DNA of 64,000 nucleotides. Source: Peptoniphilus_A harei_B. GTDB taxonomy: Bacteria; Bacillota; Clostridia; Tissierellales; Peptoniphilaceae. The position numbers and the translations under genes are program-made. Shown here one piece after another: positions 35,111 through 43,224 of this stretch (positions within the stretch are counted from its first letter, which is position 1; each line of letters begins with the position of its first letter). The stretch covers positions 33,058-97,057 of the forward strand of contig JAWGHR010000006.1 of NCBI GenBank assembly GCA_032560695.1. Direction: 5' to 3'. The notes under the pieces were generated by a model. The model was not told the origin of the DNA. It saw only the letters and a list, made by a program, of their open reading frames with translations, and did not search any database.

Positions 35111-36895
35111 TCAATATAATTCTAAAAGATATTCTTCTATTAGGCCAGCAATTTCGTCATAGGATTTTTCTCCCATGAACTCGTAAACTTTTTCTCCATC
35201 CTTGTAGAAGGAAACTCTAGGAAGTTGGAAAATTTCATATTTTTCTGCAAAGGACTTGTTCTTGTCAAGGTCCATGTAGAAGCAAGTAACTTCTTTGAAT
35301 TCTTCTTCCAAGAGGACTTCCATAACTTCCATAAGTGGCTCACAGTGAGAGCACCTCTCTGCCCCATAAATTAATATTGCCATCTTGTTTTCTTTTATTG
35401 TCTCTTCAAAATGACTTGCTGCAATGTATTTAATCACAGATTCATTTCGCTTGATTACCTTTTTATTTTCCACAAGGTCTCTTACAGACTCTGATTCTTG
35501 AGAAAGTGGGTCGATATCAATTGACAGTTCACTCCTGTTTACATTTGTAATTTCAACTGATTTGAAGTCTCCTGCTCCAGGAAGTTTGAAGTAGGAAGCG
35601 TCTTCTATCTCTTGTATCTCATTTTCTTCTTCATCAATGTCTAGGTATTCGTAAGGATACCTATAAACCCTGTAAATCATGTTGTTCTTCAAGAGGTTTT
35701 CTGTCGTTGTCCTATAAGGGCAAGTCCACTGCCAGACAATTTCTTTTGATGGTGTAACTTCAATTACAAGCCCCTCTGTGGCAAGAGTTATCAAGGTGTT
35801 CCCATTAGGAAGTCTTTGAAGGTTGCCACCATAAGGAGAATAAAACTTGTAGCCATTCATTGGAATTGAAAAGCCAAAATCCCTTGGGTCCACAGACCAA
35901 TTCACTGCAAGAGTAACTGGGTTTATCTCAAGAATTCTAGAATAGTTTCTCACAAAAGGTAACAAGCCTGAAGGAGATGTAAGAGTTGGCGAACCGTAGC
36001 CACACCTTCCCCCGTTGTCAAAAATTAATAGGTTGCCCTCTCCTGGCAGACCCTTAGGGACAATACTTGCAAAGGCAGATCCAACAACTGGGTCCACCTT
36101 AGTGAAGTCAGAGAAGTTTGGTCCCAACTTGTAGCAAATTCGCGACCTCTTCTTGTCAATTATCCCAATAATATTTGCAGCCCTCGCCGTAAATAGAATG
36201 TTGTCAGGATGGAAGCGTGGGTCTCCCTGGTCATACCACTTGTTTTCTCCAATTGTTGAAATTGAAGTTATGTCAAGGTAGTTACCCAGAGGTCTTTCTG
36301 TAATCCTCAAGTTAGGATTTCTGTAAATTACGTTCTTGGCCTCTTCAGAGAATCCCAACTGGTCGAAATGCTCACTAAAGGAAAACTTCCATATAATATT
36401 GCCCTCTTCATCTACTTCTAATATCACGTCATCTAGAAGAGCCTTGTCAGAAATCCTTGTGTCAACAATGGCATCGTGAACAAGGAGTAAGGTCTTCCCA
36501 TTTTTCACAATTTTTTGTTCTGGATAATAATATCCAACAGAGTTGCCTTCTCTTTGGAAGTCAGAGTGGGCCCTTGCCATCCACTTAGGTCTGTAGCCCC
36601 TGTCCTCTGTAAATTTAAATTTATTAAAGTCAAAGACAACTTTGCCATCCTTATCAAATTCCAAAAGATCAATCCCATCACTGACACCAAAGTCCGATGA
36701 CCTAAAGGAAGAAATACTCATGATGTTTTTATTTGGCAGCATCTTCGCCGGCATGGGGTTAACAGAATATCTCTTTAATTCCGTTCCATCCATTTTTGTT
36801 ATAAGGGCCCCGTCCTTGGCAGTTGAAATTAAATTTATGCCATTATAGGCCTTTTCTCTGTTGTAAACTACTGTCCCTCTTGGATAGACTCTCAT
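35111..36895 (-). CDS. Arylsulfotransferase-like propeller fused to a thioredoxin domain
   Basis: The 594-residue protein has two parts. Residues about 1-430 resemble the aryl-sulfate sulfotransferase (ASST) beta-propeller, with repeated phrases of the type GNTLITLATEGLVIEVTPSKEIVWQW, ILEINPVTLAVNW and DDVILEVDEEGNIIWKF, and histidines in ARAHSD and LLVHDAIVDTR. Residues about 494-594 form a thioredoxin domain with CSHC (Cys515, Cys518) and a cis-proline at QLPR. There is no signal peptide, unlike periplasmic ASST. The gene overlaps the flavoprotein gene by 4 bp (ATGA), so the thioredoxin domain and its presumed reductase are made together. Catalytic sulfotransfer is not proven from sequence. 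Confidence 0.75.
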   Translation of the reverse strand: MRVYPRGTVVYNREKAYNGINLISTAKDGALITKMDGTELKRYSVNPMPAKMLPNKNIMSISSFRSSDFGVSDGIDLLEFDKDGKVVFDFNKFKFTEDRGYRPKWMARAHSDFQREGNSVGYYYPEQKIVKNGKTLLLVHDAIVDTRISDKALLDDVILEVDEEGNIIWKFSFSEHFDQLGFSEEAKNVIYRNPNLRITERPLGNYLDITSISTIGENKWYDQGDPRFHPDNILFTARAANIIGIIDKKRSRICYKLGPNFSDFTKVDPVVGSAFASIVPKGLPGEGNLLIFDNGGRCGYGSPTLTSPSGLLPFVRNYSRILEINPVTLAVNWSVDPRDFGFSIPMNGYKFYSPYGGNLQRLPNGNTLITLATEGLVIEVTPSKEIVWQWTCPYRTTTENLLKNNMIYRVYRYPYEYLDIDEEENEIQEIEDASYFKLPGAGDFKSVEITNVNRSELSIDIDPLSQESESVRDLVENKKVIKRNESVIKYIAASHFEETIKENKMAILIYGAERCSHCEPLMEVMEVLLEEEFKEVTCFYMDLDKNKSFAEKYEIFQLPRVSFYKDGEKVYEFMGEKSYDEIAGLIEEYLLELY

Positions 36896-37827
36896 AAAAC
36901 ACCCCTCTTCCTAATGTATTTTTCTGCATAAACTGTTGCCACTGCACCATCATTGGCTGCAGTTACAATTTGTCTAAGGGCCTTGTCCCTAATGTCTCCT
37001 GCTGCAAAAATTCCTTCTACAGAAGTTCTCATAGCTTCATCAGTTTTTATAAATCCAAAGTCATCAAGATCTACAAGATTTTTAACGAAGTTGGAGTTAG
37101 GACTCATGCCTGCAAAGATAAAAATTCCATCAGAAGTCACCCTAGTCTTTGAATTATCAGATAGGTCTAGGATGTCAAGGCTGTTGACCCTTTCATTTCC
37201 ATTTATTCCCTCAAGTTTTGAATTCCAAGTGTAGGAAATTTTTGGATTTTTCATTATTCTTTCCACTTCCAACTTGTTGCCATCAAACTTGCCTTCTTCG
37301 TGGATAATTATCATGTTAATAGAGTTGGCGAAGTTGGAAAGATAGTCAGCTTCTTCAAGAGCCAAGTCCCCAGAACCTAGGATATGTATGTCCTTGTCCT
37401 TAAAATAATCTGCATCACAAGTGGAACAGTAGGAAACTCCACGTCCTGCAAATTCAGTTTCACCAGGCACATTTAGCATCTTGGCATAGGTTCCCGTTGC
37501 AATAATAACAGCCTTGGCAGTAAATTCTCTCCTTCTCATAGTCCTTAAAACAAAACCATCTTCAGTTTTTTCAATTTCCTTCACAGTTCCAAAGGCAAAT
37601 TCGTTAGTAGGAAAGCTCTCTGCTTGCTTCCTAAATTCATTAATAAGGTCTCTGCCAGAAATTTCCTTAAAGCCAGGATAATTTATAATCTTAGGAGTAT
37701 CGTTGACCCTGCCACCAAAGGAAAACTTTTCAATTACAAGAGTTTTTAAAAGAGCCCTGCCTGCATATATTGCTGAGCTAAGGCCAGCCGCTCCTCCACC
37801 AATAATTATTAAATCATAAGTATTCAT
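36892..37827 (-). CDS. Thioredoxin-reductase-like flavoprotein lacking NADPH-binding motifs
   Basis: The 311-residue protein has the FAD-binding motif GGGAAGLSSAIYAGR (residues 10-24), the redox pair CSTC (Cys134, Cys137) and the C-terminal FAD site GIFAAGDIRDKALRQIVTAANDGAVA, as in bacterial TrxB. The NADPH site is altered: the usual GGGDSA is GSGDLA (151-156), and the HRRxxxR that binds the 2'-phosphate is HEEGKFD (176-182). Loss of these is reported for ferredoxin-dependent flavin thioredoxin reductases of clostridia and for related NADPH-independent enzymes. It is 9 bp downstream of a histidine phosphatase and overlaps the sulfotransferase-thioredoxin fusion. Confidence 0.85.
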   Translation of the reverse strand: MNTYDLIIIGGGAAGLSSAIYAGRALLKTLVIEKFSFGGRVNDTPKIINYPGFKEISGRDLINEFRKQAESFPTNEFAFGTVKEIEKTEDGFVLRTMRRREFTAKAVIIATGTYAKMLNVPGETEFAGRGVSYCSTCDADYFKDKDIHILGSGDLALEEADYLSNFANSINMIIIHEEGKFDGNKLEVERIMKNPKISYTWNSKLEGINGNERVNSLDILDLSDNSKTRVTSDGIFIFAGMSPNSNFVKNLVDLDDFGFIKTDEAMRTSVEGIFAAGDIRDKALRQIVTAANDGAVATVYAEKYIRKRGVL

Positions 37828-37836
37828 ATTATCACC

Positions 37837-38442
37837 TCAAATTGAGTCCACTGGATTCTTAGGAGCCTTCTTAATGATTTTAAAACTCCCCTCTTCGTAG
37901 TCTGCTATATTAAACTCGCCATTTCTCCTTACCCTGTTGGACCAAAAGTCTTCGACAGGAATCCCCTCCATTAGAGAATAAATGGCAACAATGGTAACAC
38001 CGTGAGTCACAATAAGGATATTTTCATCTTCTGCTGGATAAATTGCTTCCTCAAAAAATTTCTCCACCCTATTTCTAAGGTCATGGATACTTTCTCCATC
38101 AAGTCTTTCATAATTTTTGGGATCTTCAAAATATTTTTTGTAAAGGACTTCATCCTCTACTTTGACGTCCTTGATATTTTTCCCTGACCAAGTCCCAACA
38201 TCAATTTCTCGAAGAAGGGGAGTCTTAATAATTTCCCTGTCAGGGCAAATTAACTTTGCAGTGTCATAGGCACGACCAAGATCAGATGAATAAACCTTAT
38301 CAAAGTGAAGGCCCTTAGACATCTCTCTAAGTCTCTTACCCATATCAATGCCCTCAGAAGTTAATGCCGAGTCCAATTGTCCCTGGATAATTCCAAGCTT
38401 GTTCCACTCAGTCTCCCCATGTCTAGTAAAATAAATTCTCAT
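37837..38442 (-). CDS. Histidine phosphatase family protein (phosphoglycerate-mutase-like)
   Basis: The 201-residue protein has the RHG motif (YFTRHGETEWN, phospho-accepting His8) and the second catalytic histidine in ILIVTHGVTIVAIYSLM. It is a branch-1 histidine phosphatase, for example a cofactor-dependent mutase relative or alpha-ribazole phosphatase; the substrate is not evident. It is the first gene of a three-gene operon with the flavoprotein and the sulfotransferase-thioredoxin fusion. GGGGG lies 5 nt before the ATG. About 35 bp upstream a sequence (AGAAAATGTTTTTA) weakly resembles the hut-type operator. Confidence 0.82.
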   Translation of the reverse strand: MRIYFTRHGETEWNKLGIIQGQLDSALTSEGIDMGKRLREMSKGLHFDKVYSSDLGRAYDTAKLICPDREIIKTPLLREIDVGTWSGKNIKDVKVEDEVLYKKYFEDPKNYERLDGESIHDLRNRVEKFFEEAIYPAEDENILIVTHGVTIVAIYSLMEGIPVEDFWSNRVRRNGEFNIADYEEGSFKIIKKAPKNPVDSI

Positions 38443-38528
38443 CTTTCCCCCACAGTCTATAAAAACATTTTCTCACTTATTAATAGTATATATTATTAGA
38501 AAAAACAATTAAAGGAATAAAAGATTTT

Positions 38529-38558
38529 AAAAAACCACTGAAGCATACTCCAGTGGAA
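38529..38558 (-). terminator. Terminator of the five-module gene
   Basis: CCACTG / CAGTGG with a 10-nt loop is followed by TTTTTTA on the minus strand. Confidence 0.75.
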
Positions 38559-38572
38559 ATTTAAATTTAAAA

Positions 38573-40201
38573 CTAACATCTAACATTATTTGTTATATTT
38601 AAAATTTTATATTTACTTTTTTTAACTTCTATTGTATCTCCAATCTCATGGTTTGCTACAGTTAATGAAAGTGGTGTGTTATCTGTTATAAACCTATTTT
38701 TTAAATCCACTTTACTTTTCTTCACTATCATATAATACTGAATTTCTTTTGTTGCAAGATTTCTAAGCTTTATTATTGTTCCAATCTTTAGTCTTTTATT
38801 ACCATAAGGATTTTTCCTTTCCGTATAAGTCCCATTTATCTCAGTTATTTTATATCTAGTAATATATTTAGAGTTTATTCCTATAAACTTTAATATATCT
38901 CCTACTTTTCCATTAGCAACTTCTATTGCCAAGTCTGATTCAGGACCTATTAATCTTTTCTTATAATTTTGTCGTTTTTTTCCAACTATTTTGTATTTAT
39001 ATGTCTTTTTATTATAAGTATTTACTACTTTAAAAGACGATCCAAATTGAAACCTTTTTTCTTTTAAATCCAATATCTCTAATATATCTGTTGTATGATT
39101 TTGATTATTTTCACAAGTGTTTTTTATTATTTCTACTTGCTCTTTCTTAGAATCTGAGAAGCTGTTTTCTTCTTCATTAGTTTTAACTTTTTTAATTTTT
39201 GAAGGTTTATATCCTTTATCTATAATTTTATATTTCTCAAAAAATAATTCCGAAGGAACTTTAATTATTTCACCAACCTCTGAATTGTTTACTAATTTTA
39301 CTAATTCAGAATTAAAACCTAGTAAATTTAATCTTTCATTCTCTCTTTCATCTTCTACTACTTCATATTCTTCTATTGCGTTGGTTTTTATATTTTCTAA
39401 TTTGAAGGCATTCCCTATTTTCAAATTATCCTCTTTATTTTCTAAATTATTTAGCTCCTTCTTCTTATCTCTTCTGAAGCTTTTATTAATTTCTAAAATT
39501 TTAAATTTTTCTTTTCCCTGAATTTTAATTATTTCATTTGTTCTTAAATTAGCAACTTCAATAGCTAGCAAATAATCATTGGATATTTTATTTCTAGATA
39601 TGTCTTCATCTAATTCTTCAACTATCTCAAAATCAAGGATATCTCCAGTCTCTAAGTCTTTTAATTTGAAAATATCTCCAGTACTTAACTTTTGTTTAAG
39701 ATTATTATTTTTATTTAAGTCCTTATTTATATTCTTCTTGTTCTTTCGAATTTTTTTATTTCCATTAGTCTTTATATTATCCTTATTCTTATTTTCTATA
39801 GTATTGTCAATTTCACTATAAGAAAGGTCTTGTTCAATTATATTTCCTATTTTTAATCCAGCATCATAATGACCAATGTTAATTATTTTATAAAACTCTC
39901 TATTAATTTGTATGTATTCGCCGCGCTTTGTTCTAGATAATTTAATAGCGGTAGCATTATCAGGGCTTAATTTGAATTTGTAATCTTGCTCAGAGTTTTT
40001 CACTATTTCTATAAAATATTTTTCTTTATCTCCAATGCTCTCAATTAAAAAATAAGTTCCTACGCTACACCTTCCTTCAAAGTCTTGTATTAAATAACTT
40101 TTTTTGTCTTCTGTATCTTGGTCTACAAAATTATCAAAATAACTCTCTGCCTTCAAAAGATTAATATCTCTTGATTTCCCTCTAGAATTCTTGTAACTCA
40201 T
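38573..40201 (-). CDS. Protein of five GreA/GreB C-terminal-like modules, no coiled coil
   Basis: The 542-residue protein contains five modules of about 65-75 residues joined by lysine/asparagine-rich linkers. Each follows the pattern [IV]G-x2-[FI]KL-x-[ND]-(8)-[YF]-x-IV-(10-20)-[ST]DLAIEVAN-x3-GD-x-[IL]-(6-10)-YKI-x-[ED]I, for example LKIGTIIKLRNLATKEIQYY and VANHEIGDTIEVKKSKYKIL in the last one. This matches the GreA/GreB C-terminal domain (GS.V.L......EEY.IVG.....SPLG.AL.....GD.V.....Y.I..I). The N-terminal coiled coil of Gre factors, needed to enter the RNA polymerase channel, is absent. Modules start near residues 48, 173, 263, 391 and 475. The gene is markedly AT-richer than its neighbours and appears monocistronic. 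Function is unknown. Confidence 0.65.
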   Translation of the reverse strand: MSYKNSRGKSRDINLLKAESYFDNFVDQDTEDKKSYLIQDFEGRCSVGTYFLIESIGDKEKYFIEIVKNSEQDYKFKLSPDNATAIKLSRTKRGEYIQINREFYKIINIGHYDAGLKIGNIIEQDLSYSEIDNTIENKNKDNIKTNGNKKIRKNKKNINKDLNKNNNLKQKLSTGDIFKLKDLETGDILDFEIVEELDEDISRNKISNDYLLAIEVANLRTNEIIKIQGKEKFKILEINKSFRRDKKKELNNLENKEDNLKIGNAFKLENIKTNAIEEYEVVEDERENERLNLLGFNSELVKLVNNSEVGEIIKVPSELFFEKYKIIDKGYKPSKIKKVKTNEEENSFSDSKKEQVEIIKNTCENNQNHTTDILEILDLKEKRFQFGSSFKVVNTYNKKTYKYKIVGKKRQNYKKRLIGPESDLAIEVANGKVGDILKFIGINSKYITRYKITEINGTYTERKNPYGNKRLKIGTIIKLRNLATKEIQYYMIVKKSKVDLKNRFITDNTPLSLTVANHEIGDTIEVKKSKYKILNITNNVRC

Positions 40202-40287
40202 GTCCTCTCCTAATTATTTTTGATTTAATTCATTAACAAAAGTATATATCATAAATATAATGAAATCAATTTCATAAAATCATAATA

Positions 40288-40320
40288 AAAATATCACTAG
40301 ATTATAATTTAATCCAGTGA
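40288..40320 (-). terminator. Possible terminator of the MutS-like gene
   Basis: TCACT.GATTA / TAATC.AGTGA form a stem 14 bp past the stop codon, followed on the minus strand by TATTTTTATT. Confidence 0.6.
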
Positions 40321-40333
40321 AAATTTAAACTTT

Positions 40334-41944
40334 TTATTTTTCTTCCATCTCTATCGAAAGATTTTTTGCTTCTTCTATTATTTCTCTTGGATAATTTAGG
40401 CTATCCAAGATTGCAATGGCGTTACGACTTCTTGCTGGTCCATCCTTTAAAAGGTAGTCAAACTTTATGTCACCATCTTCTATCTTTTCTTCAAAGTGCT
40501 TGTTTGAAAATAAATCTTTTAAAAGAATTGTAAGCTCTATGTCGTGGGTTGCTGCTATGACGTGATTATTTTTTGCCAAGTACTTTAAAGTTGCAGTTGC
40601 CGATGCAATCCTATCAATCGTGTTAGTCCCCCTAAAGATTTCATCTAGCAAAATTATTTTTTCGCTATCATCTTCTATCATCTTTCCAATTGTCTTGGAC
40701 TCTGCCATGAAGTAGGAGAGATTTTTCATTATTGAGTCGCTGATATCTATTGCTGAAGTGATTTTCATTGGCTTGATTTCAAATTCATCTCCAAAAAACA
40801 TCCCAAAGCTAAGGGCAAAAACCACGTTTATGCCAAGAGTCCTAAGGTAAGTTGACTTACCCGATGCGTTAGACCCCGTCAAGATAATTGACTTCTCCAA
40901 GTCAAGATCATTGGGAACGGGACTTGTTATCAAAGGATTGTAGAGATTTTTTCCAACAATTTTATTTCCAAAACTTGCTTCTCCAGTATCGTAGGCCTTT
41001 GATAGAGAAATAATTCCTATTTCGCAGTCGATTTTCCCCAAGAGGTAATAGAGTCTAAAGATTTCATATTTGTATTTCTTAAAATATTTTTGAGTTTTTG
41101 AGAAGCTCCTTGCCTCTGACAAAAACAGAATGTTCTTGTAAGTTTCTGCAAAGTCCATCTCCAAGTTTCCAGTCAAGAACCCAAAGGACCTCAGGCTCCT
41201 CTTTAATGGTGTAGTTTCTTCTAAAATGTCTTCTATCTCCTTTATTTCATCTGTGAAAACTTGGTTTTTATTTTTGAGCATGCCTTCTGACACATTGAGA
41301 AGACCTTTGAGTCTAACAAGAGCCTCTAATTTTCCAAAAGTCATCTCGTTAAATTTTTTGTAGATAAAGGTGTTAGTTGCCAAGAGGGCAAAGATAAACA
41401 AAATTGCCTGGGCTCTTAAAGTTATAAATAAAATCAAGATATAAAGTGCCGTAAAGGAAAAAACTTTCGCCAAAACTTCAAGTTCTCTTTGGATCTCAAT
41501 TTCTTCTTCAATGAGTTCAAGGACATCTTCCTTAAAGTATCCAAGCTTTCCAAGTTGAAATTGTAAATCCTCAAGGTCATCTTCCCTGTCCTCATAAGTT
41601 TTTCTCTTCTCTTGGAGACCTATAAGTTCATCCTTATCTAAAATCAAATCCCTAAGCCTATAGTAAAAATATTCTAAGCCCATTTTCGACATGGAATGGT
41701 TCATCTTCTCTAGGATTTTATCAAGATTTAGGTCATTGGCAGTGATGTCGCTGACATTTCCCCCAAGCCTCTTATGTAGTCCATCGATTTTTCCCTTGAA
41801 CTTCTTGGAATGAACTTTTCCAAAGTTCTTTCTTATTTCCTGCCTTAAGATTTTTTCATTTCTCTTTTTCACATAGAGATTATAAATAAAGATAATCCCT
41901 ATGAAGACAAAAAACAAAATTATGATTGAATAGTAGTCCTTCAT
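40334..41944 (-). CDS. Membrane-anchored MutS-like ATPase
   Basis: The 536-residue protein ends in a MutS-type ATPase: Walker A TGSNASGKST (residues 356-365), Walker B ILLDEIFRGTN (Asp434-Glu435) and HDIELTILL, preceded by a helical core/lever-like region. The mismatch-recognition and connector domains of MutS are missing, as is the Smr nuclease of MutS2. Unusually, a transmembrane helix lies at residues 3-23 and a hydrophobic pair at about 161-192, placing the ATPase at the membrane. Such membrane-bound MutS paralogues are known in Firmicutes but their role is not. It is monocistronic with AAAGGAGG before the ATG. Confidence 0.8.
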   Translation of the reverse strand: MKDYYSIIILFFVFIGIIFIYNLYVKKRNEKILRQEIRKNFGKVHSKKFKGKIDGLHKRLGGNVSDITANDLNLDKILEKMNHSMSKMGLEYFYYRLRDLILDKDELIGLQEKRKTYEDREDDLEDLQFQLGKLGYFKEDVLELIEEEIEIQRELEVLAKVFSFTALYILILFITLRAQAILFIFALLATNTFIYKKFNEMTFGKLEALVRLKGLLNVSEGMLKNKNQVFTDEIKEIEDILEETTPLKRSLRSFGFLTGNLEMDFAETYKNILFLSEARSFSKTQKYFKKYKYEIFRLYYLLGKIDCEIGIISLSKAYDTGEASFGNKIVGKNLYNPLITSPVPNDLDLEKSIILTGSNASGKSTYLRTLGINVVFALSFGMFFGDEFEIKPMKITSAIDISDSIMKNLSYFMAESKTIGKMIEDDSEKIILLDEIFRGTNTIDRIASATATLKYLAKNNHVIAATHDIELTILLKDLFSNKHFEEKIEDGDIKFDYLLKDGPARSRNAIAILDSLNYPREIIEEAKNLSIEMEEK

Positions 41945-42054
41945 TGTGCCTCCTTTTAAACTTGAAAACTTTTGCTTTCTTATTTATTATGATTTACTTA
42001 ATTAAACTTTAGCCTTATTTATTTTTTCTGTCAACAAAAGCTATTTATTTGCAA

Positions 42055-42087
42055 GAAAAAAGACTGCTCACCAAGCAAGCAGTCTTT
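42055..42087 (-). terminator. Terminator of the 2-hydroxyacid dehydrogenase gene
   Basis: AAAGACTGCT / AGCAGTCTTT with a 9-nt loop is followed by TTCTTGC on the minus strand. Confidence 0.75.
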
Positions 42088-42109
42088 AAAAATTAAATTT
42101 TATTTATTC

Positions 42110-43051
42110 TTATTTTCCGAAAAGTTCGTCAAAGTTTCTTAGGATTACATTTCCGATATCGTCTTGAGCATCAATTGTTGATCCACCAATATGTGGAGTT
42201 ACATAAAGTCTGTCAAGTTCGAATAATTTGTTTTCTACTGGAACATCTTGAGTGTCAAGTCCGCCAGAGCCAAGTTCGTTAGAAAGTGTATCTAAGTTTG
42301 CTCCACCTAGTTTGCCATTCTTGATGTAGTCGTATAGGTCATCTTCGTTAACAATTCCACCACGTGCAGCGTTGATAATGCAAGCTCCATCTTTCATCTT
42401 TTCAAATTCTTTTGCTGAGAAAAGATCCTTAGTGTCTGGAGTAAGTGGCATGTGAAGAGTGATAATGTCAGAGTTAGCTACGATTTCGTCGAAATCAACT
42501 AATTTAACATAATCAACTTTAATGTCTTCTGGTTTTAGGAATGGGTCATAAGCAAGAACGTCCATGTGGAATACATTAGCGATTTCAGCAACTCTTCTTC
42601 CGATTGCACCAAAACCACAAATTCCTAGAGTTTTGTTTCTAAGTTCTCTACCAATCCATCTATATTTATTCCAGATTCCACCCTTAACTTCGTTTTGAGC
42701 TTGTACAGAGTTTCTGTAAAGGTCTAACATTTTAGCAAAAACAAGTTCAGCAACTGCGTTTGCGTTTTGTCCTGGAGAGTTTTTAACTGGAATATTTTTT
42801 TCCTTTGCATAGTCAAGGTCAATGTGGTTAGTTCCTGTTGAACCAACAAAAATTGCCTTTAAGTTTTTAGCAGCATCAAGAACTTCCTTGTTGATGAATG
42901 GGTCAACTCTCATGAATAGGAAATCATAAGGTTCAATAATTTCTGCTAATTTTTCTGAAGTTGGAAGCATAACCTTATCAAGTTCAATACCTCTTTCTTC
43001 AAGTCCCTTGTCAATTACGTCTGACATATAATCTACCATTAACGCTTTCAT
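42110..43051 (-). CDS. D-isomer-specific 2-hydroxyacid dehydrogenase
   Basis: The 313-residue protein has the NAD-binding GFGAIGRR (GxGxxG), the family signature with INAARGGIVNEDDL, a catalytic Arg/Glu pair in this region and His in PHIGGSTIDAQD. The family covers SerA, D-lactate, glyoxylate and (R)-2-hydroxyglutarate dehydrogenases, and the substrate cannot be fixed here. Given glutamate-producing histidine fermentation, 2-oxoglutarate reduction (HgdH-like) is one possibility. It is short for SerA because it lacks a C-terminal ACT domain. AAGGAGG lies 6 nt before the ATG. Confidence 0.85.
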   Translation of the reverse strand: MKALMVDYMSDVIDKGLEERGIELDKVMLPTSEKLAEIIEPYDFLFMRVDPFINKEVLDAAKNLKAIFVGSTGTNHIDLDYAKEKNIPVKNSPGQNANAVAELVFAKMLDLYRNSVQAQNEVKGGIWNKYRWIGRELRNKTLGICGFGAIGRRVAEIANVFHMDVLAYDPFLKPEDIKVDYVKLVDFDEIVANSDIITLHMPLTPDTKDLFSAKEFEKMKDGACIINAARGGIVNEDDLYDYIKNGKLGGANLDTLSNELGSGGLDTQDVPVENKLFELDRLYVTPHIGGSTIDAQDDIGNVILRNFDELFGK

Positions 43052-43156
43052 TTACATCCTCCTTAAAATTTTATGTACTTCGTTACATTTATATTTTAGA
43101 TGAAATCCTTATCTTTTTCAAGGTCATTTATGAGCTTGTACCAATTAACACTTTTC

Positions 43157-43222
43157 TTTAAAAAAGACCTTGGAAAACCATTCTATATTTACTTTAAGTT
43201 AATAGTTTTTCCGAAGGTCTTT
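43157..43222 (-). terminator. Terminator of the MATE transporter gene
   Basis: A 15-bp imperfect stem (AAAGACCTT.GGAAAA with its complement) encloses a 29-nt loop and is followed by TTTTTTAAAG on the minus strand, directly after the stop codon. Confidence 0.7.
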
Positions 43223-43224
43223 GA

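Noticed and set aside
38462..38475. AGAAAATGTTTTTA upstream of the histidine phosphatase as a fifth operator
   Set aside because: It matches only 11 of 14 positions in the less favourable orientation, and the promoter beside it is weak; noted but not counted as a member of the set.
43052..43224. Possible riboswitch between the 2-hydroxyacid dehydrogenase and MATE genes
   Set aside because: The only strong structure is the long terminator stem of the MATE gene, and no conserved riboswitch core is recognisable.
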